14,743 nt of DNA from the NCBI GenBank assembly GCA_026394995.1, contig JAPLZO010000016.1:1-14743 (forward strand), in the 5' to 3' direction. The notes under the pieces are model-generated. The model made no database searches and was not told where the DNA came from. It saw only the letters and a program-made list of their open reading frames with translations. This DNA comes from Candidatus Woesearchaeota archaeon. GTDB taxonomy: Archaea > Nanobdellota > Nanobdellia > SCGC-AAA011-G17 > JAPLZO01. The position numbers and the translations under genes were made by a program. Shown here in pieces: positions 6,474 through 13,677 of this stretch (its first letter is position 1; every line of letters starts with the position of its first letter).

Positions 6474-7832
6474 ATGGTTAAAATTGGCCTTGAGATTCAT
6501 GTTCAATTAAACACAAAAAGTAAAATATTTTGTAATTGTGCTACTTCTGGTAATGATGTTCCTAATACTAGAACTTGTGTAACATGTTTAGGTATGCCTG
6601 GTTCTAAACCTTCTCTAAATAAAGAGGTTATTATGCAAGCATTAAAAATTGCTTTAGCTTTAAATTGTAAAATCTCACAAGAAATGTTTTTCTCACGTAA
6701 ATCATATTTTTATCCAGATTTAACCAAAAACTTTCAAATTACACAATATGAAATCCCACTAGCAATAGATGGTACATTAGACAACATAAGAATTAAGCGT
6801 GTTCATATAGAAGAAGATCCAGGTAAATTAATTCATATGGGCAATACAACTTTAATAGATTATAATAGATCAGGTATTCCTTTAGTAGAAATAGTTACAG
6901 AACCTGATTTTAAAACATCTAATGAAGTTAGAACTTTTTTAAACAAATTAATAACAATTCTAGAATACTTAAATGTTTATTCAAGAATTTCAGAAGCTAG
7001 TTTAAGAGCTGATGTTAATGTATCTATTCAAAATGGTGCTCGTGTAGAAATAAAAAATGTTAATGGTATCAAAGAAGTAGAAAAAGCAATTGAATTTGAG
7101 ATTTCAAGACAAGAAAAAGATTTACCAAAACAACAAGAAACAAGAGCATGGGATACTTTAAAACAAAAAACTTTCTTATTAAGAACAAAAGAAACAGAAG
7201 AAGATTATGGTTATATTTTCGAACCAGATTTAACAAAGATTGAGTTATCAAAAGATCTAATAGAAAAAATAAAAAATGAATTACCAGAATTGGCATTTGA
7301 TAAATTAAACAGATTTACAAAAGACTTTAAAATTAAAGAAGCTGATGCAAAAGCATTAACATCTGATATTTTATTAGCAGATTTATTTGAAAAAGTTTCT
7401 AAAAAAGTTAATCCAGAATTAGCAGCTAAATGGTTAAGACGTGAATTACCAAGAGTTTTACACTATAACAAAAAAACAATGAAAGATGTACAAATTGACG
7501 AAACTCACATGATACAGTTATTAAATTTATTAGAAAAAGGCCAAATAACAAACACAACAGCTCAACGTATTATAGAAAAGTTAATTGAAAAACCATTCTC
7601 AGTTTTAGATTATATTAAAAAAGAAGGTTTGCTTATGTTAAATAAAGAAGAAGAGCTAAGAAAAGTTTGCTCTGAAATCCTAAAAGAAAATCCAAAGGCT
7701 ATTAATGATTATAAGTTAGGTGAAGTAAAAGCATTAGATTTTTTGCTTGGTAAAGTTATGGCCAAAACAAAAGGAACAGCTGAACCAAATTTGGTTAGAA
7801 AAATATTATTAGAATTAATTAAACAATTTTAA
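6474..7832 (+). CDS. gatB: Asp-tRNA(Asn)/Glu-tRNA(Gln) amidotransferase subunit B
   Basis: The subunit that binds the mischarged tRNA, phosphorylates its acyl group with ATP and transfers ammonia from GatA. The N-terminus MVKIGLEIHVQLNTKSKIFC is diagnostic. Cys20, Cys22, Cys35 and Cys38 form the zinc site, and FYPDLTKNFQITQYEIPL (about 77-94) belongs to the kinase active site. The C-terminal YqeY-like tRNA-binding domain is present, with KPFSVLDYIKKEGL (about 370-383) and GKVMAKTKGTAEPNLVRKIL near the end. At 452 residues it is only slightly shorter than usual. It is GatB, not archaeal GatE, because there is no AspRS-like insertion. It has its own leaderless promoter and is split from gatCA. 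Its last 18 bases overlap the 3' end of the next gene on the other strand. Confidence 0.96.
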   Translation: MVKIGLEIHVQLNTKSKIFCNCATSGNDVPNTRTCVTCLGMPGSKPSLNKEVIMQALKIALALNCKISQEMFFSRKSYFYPDLTKNFQITQYEIPLAIDGTLDNIRIKRVHIEEDPGKLIHMGNTTLIDYNRSGIPLVEIVTEPDFKTSNEVRTFLNKLITILEYLNVYSRISEASLRADVNVSIQNGARVEIKNVNGIKEVEKAIEFEISRQEKDLPKQQETRAWDTLKQKTFLLRTKETEEDYGYIFEPDLTKIELSKDLIEKIKNELPELAFDKLNRFTKDFKIKEADAKALTSDILLADLFEKVSKKVNPELAAKWLRRELPRVLHYNKKTMKDVQIDETHMIQLLNLLEKGQITNTTAQRIIEKLIEKPFSVLDYIKKEGLLMLNKEEELRKVCSEILKENPKAINDYKLGEVKALDFLLGKVMAKTKGTAEPNLVRKILLELIKQF

Positions 7833-8267
7833 TTGATTTTCATTTTCATAGATCTTTTCTTTTGGGATTCCAAAAATACTTTGAAGATATAACATTAATT
7901 TAGATTCTTCCAAATATAATCTATTGACCTCTCTTTCAATTAATTCCTCAAATCCTCCAAAGCCATAGTAAAATTGGTGATATCCTCCCCCTATATTATA
8001 AACAAGGTGGTAAATTTCATGAGCTACAGATTTAATATCTTCTTGCGGTGTTATTGGTTTTATTTGGACAATCCTGCGTTCCATGTCAATTTTTGCTTTG
8101 CTAAAAATTTCTTTATTGTAAACAAATTTGAAGAGTTTGGATATCTTATCAATATATAATTCACATAAAGGATATTTTTGAATATAATGTTTTAGTCCTA
8201 ATAAATTCCATCTCTCCCAACTTCCTTCACGACTCCTAAAAGCCCATAATTCTTCAGGTTGCAACAT
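7815..8267 (-). CDS. Putative zinc metallopeptidase, ImmA/IrrE-like (HExxH)
   Basis: 150 residues. HEIYH at 83-87, in SVAHEIYHLVYNIGGG, is a zinc-peptidase motif, and downstream Glu residues in FEELIEREVNRLYLEE (106-121) could give the third ligand. The E-x-E-x-N arrangement resembles ImmA/IrrE (DUF955) peptidases, as does a beta-type strand (MERRIVQIKP) just before the helix. The N-terminal 60 residues (WAFRSREGSWERWNLLG) are not recognised. There is no helix-turn-helix, signal peptide or membrane segment, and no gene beside it looks like a target or regulator. A TATA-like element 26 bases ahead predicts a leaderless mRNA. It converges on gatB with an 18-base overlap of coding sequence. Peptidase activity is inferred from the motif only. 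Confidence 0.78.
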   Translation of the reverse strand: MLQPEELWAFRSREGSWERWNLLGLKHYIQKYPLCELYIDKISKLFKFVYNKEIFSKAKIDMERRIVQIKPITPQEDIKSVAHEIYHLVYNIGGGYHQFYYGFGGFEELIEREVNRLYLEESKLMLYLQSIFGIPKEKIYENENQLKLFN

Positions 8268-8286
8268 AATTCAAGAAAATTTAAAT

Positions 8287-8299
8287 ATATTAATAAATT
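8287..8299 (-). promoter_or_regulatory. TATA-like box of the putative metallopeptidase gene
   Basis: TTTATTAA on the minus strand (8290-8297) is centred 26-27 bases ahead of the ATG at 8267. The surrounding DNA is nearly all A and T, so the call rests mainly on the spacing shared with other starts here. Confidence 0.4.
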
Positions 8300-8346
8300 T
8301 TTTGGTTTTTATTTAGCAAAATTAATACAAAAAAATTTTGATCTCA

Positions 8347-8360
8347 CAAACTTTATAAAT
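8347..8360 (+). promoter_or_regulatory. TATA promoter of tldD-tldE
   Basis: TTTATAAA at 8352-8359, preceded by CAAAC, is centred 28 bases ahead of the tldD ATG at 8384. A transcript would begin at or within three bases of the start codon. No separate promoter is seen for tldE. Confidence 0.6.
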
Positions 8361-8383
8361 AAATAAAATTAGAATAATATGGG

Positions 8384-9796
8384 ATGGAAAAAGACTTAGC
8401 AGATTTCGCAATAGAATATCTACAAAAATTAGGTGCATCTTATGTAGAAGCTAGATTAGATGAATATTCAGGAAATTCTTTTGTTATGAAAAATGGTATT
8501 CCTCAAATCTCAAGTTTTGATAATGTATCCGGTCTTGGTGTTAGATTTATAATAAACAAAACACTAGGTTTTTTATCAACGAATGAATTACAAAAAGAAA
8601 AAATAAAATCAATAATAGAAAAATCAATTAAAACAACAAAATCAGCTTCTAAGTTAAATGAAAAGATATCTTTTTCATCTGAACCTATTTACAAAGAAAA
8701 CTATGAAGTAAAACAAAAAATAAATATTCTCGATTTAAGTCCAGAGGAAAAATTAAAAATCTTATTTGAAGCTCATAAATTATTAAAAGAATCAAAAATA
8801 AAAATACCAGGAAGCTTTTTTTCATTAGGTGATAATATAACAACAGAGTATATAGCAACATCAGAAGGTACTAGGATAACTGCTACAATTCCAAGAGTTG
8901 ATTTTATGTATTATATAACAATACAAGAAAATAATAAAACATCTCAACGTTATTGGGATTATGGTGCTTCAGGTGGTTTTGAGTTTGTAAATTCATGGAA
9001 TATCCCACAACTATTGCTAAATGAAGCAAAAGCTTGTCAAAATAATTTAAAAAAAGGTAAAAAATGTCCAAAAGGTAATATTGATTTTGTAGTTGCTCCG
9101 CAAGTTACAGCAATTATGGTTCATGAATCAGTTGGTCATCCATATGAAGCAGATCGTATTCTTGGAAGAGAAGCAGCACAAGCAGGTGAATCTTTTGTTA
9201 CTAATAAAATGTTGAATACAACAATAGGATCTAAAATTGTAAATGTTGTTGATGACCCTACAATAGAAAATGGATATGGTTTTTATAAATATGATAATGA
9301 AGGTGTAAAAGCTAGAAGAAAATATTTAATGAAAAATGGGATAATAAATGAATTTTTACACAATAGACAAACAGCTGCTGAAATGGGAACTAATAGTAAT
9401 GGTTCATCAAGAGCAGTTGATTATGATAAAGAGCCTATTGTTAGGATGTCTAATACAATACTATTAAATGGAGATTATAAAGAACAAGAATTATTTGAAG
9501 ATGTTAAACTTGGTATTTATGTAAAAAATTTTATGGAATGGAATATAGATGATAAAAGATTTAATCAAAAATATGTTGGTGCAGAATCATTTTTGATAAA
9601 AAATGGTAAAATCCAATACCCCATTGTAAATCCAGTTATTGAAATAACAACACCAAAATTATGGTCATCAATAGATGCAATTGCAAATAATACAGAATAT
9701 CATGCTGGAAACTGTGGAAAAGGTGAACCTATGCAAGCAATTCCAGTTTGGTTTGGTGGTCCATCTATGAGATTAAGAAATATAAAGGTGTTATGA
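8384..9796 (+). CDS. tldD: TldD-type zinc metalloprotease subunit
   Basis: Catalytic half of the TldD/TldE heterodimer, a cytoplasmic zinc protease that clips unfolded peptides; in E. coli it matures microcin B17 and degrades CcdA. The HExxxH zinc motif is His247-Glu248...His252 in HESVGHPYEADRILGREA, and Cys444 in GNCGKGEPMQAIPVWFGGPS occupies the conserved C-terminal cysteine position. The N-terminal domain (1-230) has the usual mixed alpha/beta sequence, with KNGIPQISSFDNVSGLGVRF near 36-55. At 470 residues it is full length. The ATG at 8384 follows a well-placed TATA box and has no leader. tldE follows with a four-base overlap. No peptide precursor or toxin-antitoxin pair is in the window, so the substrate is unknown. 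Confidence 0.95.
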   Translation: MEKDLADFAIEYLQKLGASYVEARLDEYSGNSFVMKNGIPQISSFDNVSGLGVRFIINKTLGFLSTNELQKEKIKSIIEKSIKTTKSASKLNEKISFSSEPIYKENYEVKQKINILDLSPEEKLKILFEAHKLLKESKIKIPGSFFSLGDNITTEYIATSEGTRITATIPRVDFMYYITIQENNKTSQRYWDYGASGGFEFVNSWNIPQLLLNEAKACQNNLKKGKKCPKGNIDFVVAPQVTAIMVHESVGHPYEADRILGREAAQAGESFVTNKMLNTTIGSKIVNVVDDPTIENGYGFYKYDNEGVKARRKYLMKNGIINEFLHNRQTAAEMGTNSNGSSRAVDYDKEPIVRMSNTILLNGDYKEQELFEDVKLGIYVKNFMEWNIDDKRFNQKYVGAESFLIKNGKIQYPIVNPVIEITTPKLWSSIDAIANNTEYHAGNCGKGEPMQAIPVWFGGPSMRLRNIKVL

Positions 9797-11112
9797 TGTC
9801 ACAAGAATTAGCTAGATATTTACTAGAAAAATTAAAAAAAGAAAATGTAGATGATGTAGTTATTTCATTATCCTCATTAGATAACACTCTAATCAAATTT
9901 TATAATAATAAAATAGCAACAACAAAGACATGGAATTCAAAAGATCTTGGAATATTTGTATCAATTAAAAAAAGATTAGTTTCAACTTCTCTAAAAACAT
10001 TTACAAAAGAAGCAGCTGATTCAACAGTTAAAAAAATTTTAGCTTTTAGTAAAACAATTCTTCCTAATGAAGAATATAATGGAATAGCACAAGGCCCTTT
10101 CAAATATAAAGATGTACAAGAAACCTATGATAAAAAAGTTTTAGATATCGATCCAGTAGACTATGTACAAAAAGGAATCAATATAGCCTTAGAAAATAAT
10201 ACAAAAAGAACAGCAGGTTTATTTGAAACATCAGTTGCTGATGTCTATTTATTAACATCAAATAACGTAGAAGTACAAGAAAAAGGAACTGATTTATATT
10301 ATTCTATAAGAGCTTTGGTTAATAAAGAAGAATCAGGCCATATAGTTTCTAATTCTCGTGTTTTAAGTAAACTAAACATTGAAAAAGCATCAAAGAAAGC
10401 AGCATATATTGCAAATCTTGCCAAAAATCCACAGCATGGTTTACCTGGTAAATATGATGTTGTTTTTGACCATTTATCATTTGCAAATATAATAGATAAT
10501 CTTGGTTATCAATTCTCAATCTATAATGTTGAATCAAGATTATCTTGTTTGAATAATAAACTAAATAAAAAAATAGCAAGTTCAAAATTAAATTTATATG
10601 ATGATGCTACTTTACCAAATGGAATTAATTCAATTAGTTTTGATTCAGAAGGTGTTCCTACACAAAAAAATACTTTAATTAAAAATGGTGTTTTAAAAAC
10701 ATATTTGCACAATACATCCACAGCTAAAAAATACAAAACAAAAACAACAGCAAATGCTGGTTTAGTTGCTCCACATCCATTCAATTTGGTAATAGATCCT
10801 GGTAGATCTAAAGATTTAATATCTGAAGTTAAAAATGGAATCTATATAACAAATGTTTGGTATACAAGATTCCAAAACCATGACACAGGTCAATTCTCAA
10901 CAATACCTCGTGATGGTATATTCTATATTAAAAATGGTAAAATAGATCATCCAATAAAAGATATAAGAGTTTCTGATAATATTTTAAACCTAATGAAAAA
11001 TATAAAGTCATTAAGTAAAGATCAAGAACAAATTAGAAGCTGGGAAGTTGATACACCTTGTTTCTTACCACAAGCATTAATAAAAAATGTTAATATAACA
11101 AAATCACAATAA
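9793..11112 (+). CDS. tldE: TldE (PmbA)-type protease partner subunit
   Basis: Partner of TldD in the same family fold but without the HExxxH motif, as is normal for TldE/PmbA; it completes the peptide-binding channel. Conserved parts include NKIATTKTWNSKDLGIFVSI near the N-terminus, NSISFDSEGVPTQKNTLIKN in the middle and GLVAPHPFNLVIDPG after it, with HDTGQFSTIPRDG near the C-terminus. About 439 residues is normal. The start is either the ATG at 9793, which overlaps the tldD stop as ATGA, or the ATG at 9796. GGTG at 9787-9790 is two or five bases away respectively, and the second spacing is closer to that at other genes here. An upstream in-frame ATG at 9748 lies inside tldD and is unlikely. 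Its 3' end overlaps the opposite gene by nine bases. Confidence 0.93.
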   Translation: MMSQELARYLLEKLKKENVDDVVISLSSLDNTLIKFYNNKIATTKTWNSKDLGIFVSIKKRLVSTSLKTFTKEAADSTVKKILAFSKTILPNEEYNGIAQGPFKYKDVQETYDKKVLDIDPVDYVQKGINIALENNTKRTAGLFETSVADVYLLTSNNVEVQEKGTDLYYSIRALVNKEESGHIVSNSRVLSKLNIEKASKKAAYIANLAKNPQHGLPGKYDVVFDHLSFANIIDNLGYQFSIYNVESRLSCLNNKLNKKIASSKLNLYDDATLPNGINSISFDSEGVPTQKNTLIKNGVLKTYLHNTSTAKKYKTKTTANAGLVAPHPFNLVIDPGRSKDLISEVKNGIYITNVWYTRFQNHDTGQFSTIPRDGIFYIKNGKIDHPIKDIRVSDNILNLMKNIKSLSKDQEQIRSWEVDTPCFLPQALIKNVNITKSQ

Positions 11113-12378
11113 ACTAACAGCCCTTCTTATTTCAAATAAACAAGGAATATTATTTTCTTCTAAAATTTCTTTAGCCTCTTGAACCGAATCATAACCCATA
11201 AAACATGTTACTATTGTTTTTTTAGATTCACTCTTAAATCTTAAAACCTCTTTAGCTATCTCTCTAATATCAGTCATTTTTTGTGGTGTCACTATAACTA
11301 AGATAGAATCATAAAAATTTTTATTTTTCAAAAAATCAAATACTTTTTTAAATCTATCAGATTTAGCATCACCAACTAAATCCATTGGATTTCTTTTACT
11401 CCATAAAAAATCAAAATCAACTTTAGGTAAGTCAACTAATTCCAAATTTCTTTCAGCACAATAATCAGTGGCCAATGCAGCAGGTCCACCAGCGTTACTT
11501 ATCACCAAAACTCTTTTACCTTTAATATCTTGATTAATATAAAACTTAGCTAAATCAAAAGCATGCGTTACACTATCAGCTAAAATAACATTGCTTTGTT
11601 CAAAAGCAGCTTTATAAATTTCATGTTCTCCTGCTAAAGAACCAGTATGACTTAAAGTTGCTTCTTTACCTTTTTCAGAAACTCCTGATTTAATAGCAAT
11701 TATTTTTTTATTGCTTTTCTTACAGCTCTCCATAAATTTCTTACCATATTTTAAAGTTTCTATATATAAAACAATAATTTTAGTATTGATATCATTATTA
11801 AAATACTCAATAAAATCACTAAATTCCAAATCACTCATATTGCCTAAACTTACAAATCCACTAAACCCAAAATTTTCTTTTAGACTATAATCAGCTATAC
11901 CGCTCCATATAGCACCACTTTGACTTATAAAAGCAACACTACCTTTATAAGGTGTTGATTTTGCAAATGTTGTATCCAAATTTAAATAAGGATTAACAAC
12001 ACCAAAACAATTGGGTCCTAATATTCTAATTTTATATTTTTTAGCAATTTTTATTAATTTATCTTCATCTTTTTTATTTCCAATCTCAGAGAAACCAGCA
12101 CTAATTATTATAACATCTTTAATTTTTTTCTTTCCGCATTCTTCTAAAACTTTAGCAACTTTTTCAGCAGGTATTGCTATAATAGCTAAATCAATAGTTT
12201 CTTTAATTTCTTTAATATTCTTATGACATTTTAAACCTAAAATCTCTTCTTCATGTATATTTATTGGAAAAACCTTTCCATTAAAATTTTTTAAATTCTC
12301 CATTAAAGAAAAACCAACTTTATCCCTATTATTACTTGCTCCTATTACAGCTATTGTATTTGGATCTAAGATTTTCAT
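11104..12378 (-). CDS. ADP-forming acyl-CoA synthetase (acetate/aryl-acetate type), alpha subunit
   Basis: Alpha subunit of the NDP-forming acyl-CoA synthetases, which make ATP from acyl-CoA, ADP and phosphate in fermenting archaea. The N-terminal CoA-binding Rossmann domain begins DPNTIAVIGASNNRDKVG, with ILGPNCFGVVNPYLNLDTTF at 119-138. VAFISQSGAIWSGIADY (148-164) and SLGNMSD (177-183) are ligase-domain motifs. Glu207 in YIETL fits the conserved acid, and His244 in SHTGSLAG is the phosphohistidine. The C-terminal domain has VISNAGGPAALATDYC (292-307). It is 424 residues, a little short of the usual 450-470, and has no ATP-grasp beta domain; no beta gene is next to it. Its start overlaps the permease stop (ATGA). 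Substrate unknown; an aromatic amino-acid product is one guess from the permease. Confidence 0.9.
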   Translation of the reverse strand: MKILDPNTIAVIGASNNRDKVGFSLMENLKNFNGKVFPINIHEEEILGLKCHKNIKEIKETIDLAIIAIPAEKVAKVLEECGKKKIKDVIIISAGFSEIGNKKDEDKLIKIAKKYKIRILGPNCFGVVNPYLNLDTTFAKSTPYKGSVAFISQSGAIWSGIADYSLKENFGFSGFVSLGNMSDLEFSDFIEYFNNDINTKIIVLYIETLKYGKKFMESCKKSNKKIIAIKSGVSEKGKEATLSHTGSLAGEHEIYKAAFEQSNVILADSVTHAFDLAKFYINQDIKGKRVLVISNAGGPAALATDYCAERNLELVDLPKVDFDFLWSKRNPMDLVGDAKSDRFKKVFDFLKNKNFYDSILVIVTPQKMTDIREIAKEVLRFKSESKKTIVTCFMGYDSVQEAKEILEENNIPCLFEIRRAVSLL

Positions 12379-13493
12379 TTTATAAATTGATAGATTATTC
12401 CAAATATAAAAATACTGATTAATATTAAACTAATAATATAATGTTTTTTTATACTATATTCTGGTTTTCTATCACCTAATTTTTTAGCTCTATGAAACAT
12501 TATTACTATTAAAGTCCCTTCAATTCCAAATGTAATTGCTCCTGTAAAATTTATGATCTTAACAAAACCTGCAATACCACTAATACCTATCAAAAATGGT
12601 ATTAAACCTACCATCCAAAATGATATACCTTTACTAAGTTTATAATCACATTGAAAAACCCATTTTAACCCAATAGATAATACTAAAAATGAAGATGCCA
12701 TTGCAAAAACAGCAAAGAAATTACTTAATAAAACCATATACTCACCAATAACTTCACCTAAACCTAAAGTACCAATCTCAGTTGTTGTAATTCCAGTAAC
12801 ACCTACAACTACAATTGCAAATAATAAATATATAATTAATGGAATTAAAGTTCCAATTATGATAGCTTTTTTCAATTTTTTTCTATCCTTTATTAAGATT
12901 TCTTTTACTTCAGGTATAGCCGTAGTTCCAATAAATGCAAAAAGTACAACACCATATGGTATCAATAATTTAGAAGCATCAAATGCTGTAAAATTTAAAG
13001 TTTTAACATAAAAAAATGATATTATACATATACTTAAAATTAGTAATATAATAAAAAAATCAAAAAATATTTCTGATTTTTCAACAGCCCTTAAATCAAG
13101 ATAAACTAATATGCTAATCAAACCAAAAAAGATAATACTATACAATAATGCACTACCACCAAATATAGCTTGTAAAGCTACACCTTCACCAATAGTATAA
13201 GCACTTAATGCTCCATAAATACCAATTAACATCGCTGCAGTCATTATTAATTTACCATATTTTCCTAAATATTTACTTGCATAACCCGTTAATTCATGTC
13301 TTCCATCAGTTCTTAATGCAATTTCACCAACATATAAATGTAAGATAAGTAAAATAATTCCTATGAATATAATATCAAAAATACCCGTCCAAAAACCCGC
13401 TTTTGCAATAACATATGGTATTCCTAAAATACCAGCTCCAATAATACCACCAATTAAAGTAGCAACTGCCTCATAGAATTTATAATCACCCAT
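12375..13493 (-). CDS. Amino-acid permease (aromatic amino-acid/AAAP-APC type)
   Basis: 372 residues with about eleven hydrophobic segments: a secondary transporter of the APC superfamily in the cytoplasmic membrane. The first helix carries the unwound-helix motif GGIIGAGILGIPYVIAKAG (15-33), typical of the tryptophan/tyrosine permease and related amino-acid transporter families. LLIPYGVVLFAFIGTTAIPE (176-195) matches the central helix with its substrate-site Gly/Thr. It likely imports an amino acid with H+ or Na+; specificity is not visible, and an aromatic substrate is a guess from the family. The gene starts at the ATG at 13493, exactly placed for a leaderless mRNA from the TATA box shared with the tRNA gene. 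It is followed by the acyl-CoA synthetase alpha gene with an ATGA overlap. Confidence 0.88.
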   Translation of the reverse strand: MGDYKFYEAVATLIGGIIGAGILGIPYVIAKAGFWTGIFDIIFIGIILLILHLYVGEIALRTDGRHELTGYASKYLGKYGKLIMTAAMLIGIYGALSAYTIGEGVALQAIFGGSALLYSIIFFGLISILVYLDLRAVEKSEIFFDFFIILLILSICIISFFYVKTLNFTAFDASKLLIPYGVVLFAFIGTTAIPEVKEILIKDRKKLKKAIIIGTLIPLIIYLLFAIVVVGVTGITTTEIGTLGLGEVIGEYMVLLSNFFAVFAMASSFLVLSIGLKWVFQCDYKLSKGISFWMVGLIPFLIGISGIAGFVKIINFTGAITFGIEGTLIVIMFHRAKKLGDRKPEYSIKKHYIISLILISIFIFGIIYQFIK

Positions 13494-13511
13494 TTTTATT
13501 ATACATTAACA

Positions 13512-13525
13512 AAGCATATATAAAT
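13512..13525. promoter_or_regulatory. Shared divergent TATA box for permease and tRNA-Arg
   Basis: AAGCATATATAAAT contains TATATAAA (13517-13524), which reads TTTATATA on the other strand. Its centre, 13520.5, is 27-28 bases from both the permease ATG (13493, minus) and the tRNA 5' end (13548, plus). AAAG on the tRNA side could act as BRE. I see no other convincing TATA box for either gene in this 54-base gap. Confidence 0.6.
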
Positions 13526-13547
13526 ACATTTTGTTTTGCTAAAATAA

Positions 13548-13635
13548 GGGCCTGTAGCTCAGCCTGGATAAAGCAATCGGCTTCGGTTATTAAAGTAGAA
13601 ACCGATAGACCTAGGTTCAAATCCTAGCAGGCCCA
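13548..13635 (+). tRNA. tRNA-Arg (anticodon TCG) with a 14-base intron
   Basis: The cloverleaf is complete. The seven-pair acceptor is GGGCCTG (13548-13554) with CAGGCCC (13628-13634). The D arm is GCTC/AAGC with a C-A mismatch at 13-22. The five-pair anticodon stem is ATCGG (13576-13580) with CCGAT (13602-13606). The T arm is CTAGG/CCTAG with loop TTCAAAT, the discriminator is A, and no CCA is encoded. The anticodon loop is 21 rather than 7 bases. With an intron at the canonical 37/38 site (13587-13600), the mature loop is CTTCGGA, anticodon TCG. A at position 20 in AGCCTGGATA supports arginine. The splice region gives only a relaxed bulge-helix-bulge: CTTC against GTAG, with one T-T mismatch. 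The variable loop is four bases. Confidence 0.93.
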
Positions 13636-13644
13636 TATTTAGAA

Positions 13645-13656
13645 ATATTTAAATAA
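13645..13656 (+). promoter_or_regulatory. TATA box of proS
   Basis: TTTAAATA (13648-13655) is centred 26-27 bases ahead of the proS ATG at 13678 and only 12 bases beyond the tRNA 3' end. It predicts a leaderless proS mRNA made independently of the tRNA transcript, although read-through is possible. Confidence 0.5.
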
Positions 13657-13677
13657 ATCAAGATAAAGTGTTTAGTT

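Noticed and set aside
7069..7296. 75-codon leucine-rich minus-strand frame inside gatB
   Set aside because: The hydrophobic look comes from reading A-rich gatB codons backwards; no start signals are present. The minus-strand frames inside aspS (3721-3924), tldE (9900-10784) and the plus-strand frame inside the synthetase alpha gene (12011-12226) were rejected for the same reason.
7833..7860. T-rich stretches after gatB and other genes as terminators
   Set aside because: Archaeal terminators are T-runs, but the whole window is so AT-rich that T-runs occur inside genes too; none stands out enough to call.
7974..8159. 61-codon plus-strand reading frame
   Set aside because: It lies wholly antisense inside the metallopeptidase gene, including its HExxH region, has no ribosome site or promoter and no recognisable motif.
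7815..8267. ImmA-like protein as the antitoxin or regulator part of a toxin-antitoxin or integrated element
   Set aside because: No partner gene, integrase, attachment repeat or change in base composition nearby; neighbours are housekeeping genes.
8276..8301. Inverted repeat AAAATTTA/TAAATTTT upstream of the metallopeptidase gene
   Set aside because: Made only of A and T in a low-complexity stretch; such pairs are expected by chance, and it overlaps the likely TATA box.
9748..9792. Upstream start for TldE giving an extra MVWWSIYEIKKYKGV
   Set aside because: These codons lie inside the end of tldD, add residues foreign to the family, and a better start with GGTG and an ATGA overlap exists at 9793/9796.
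13548..13635. tRNA gene as an integration site
   Set aside because: The tRNA 3' end is not repeated in the window and proS follows directly with its own TATA box; no integrase is present.
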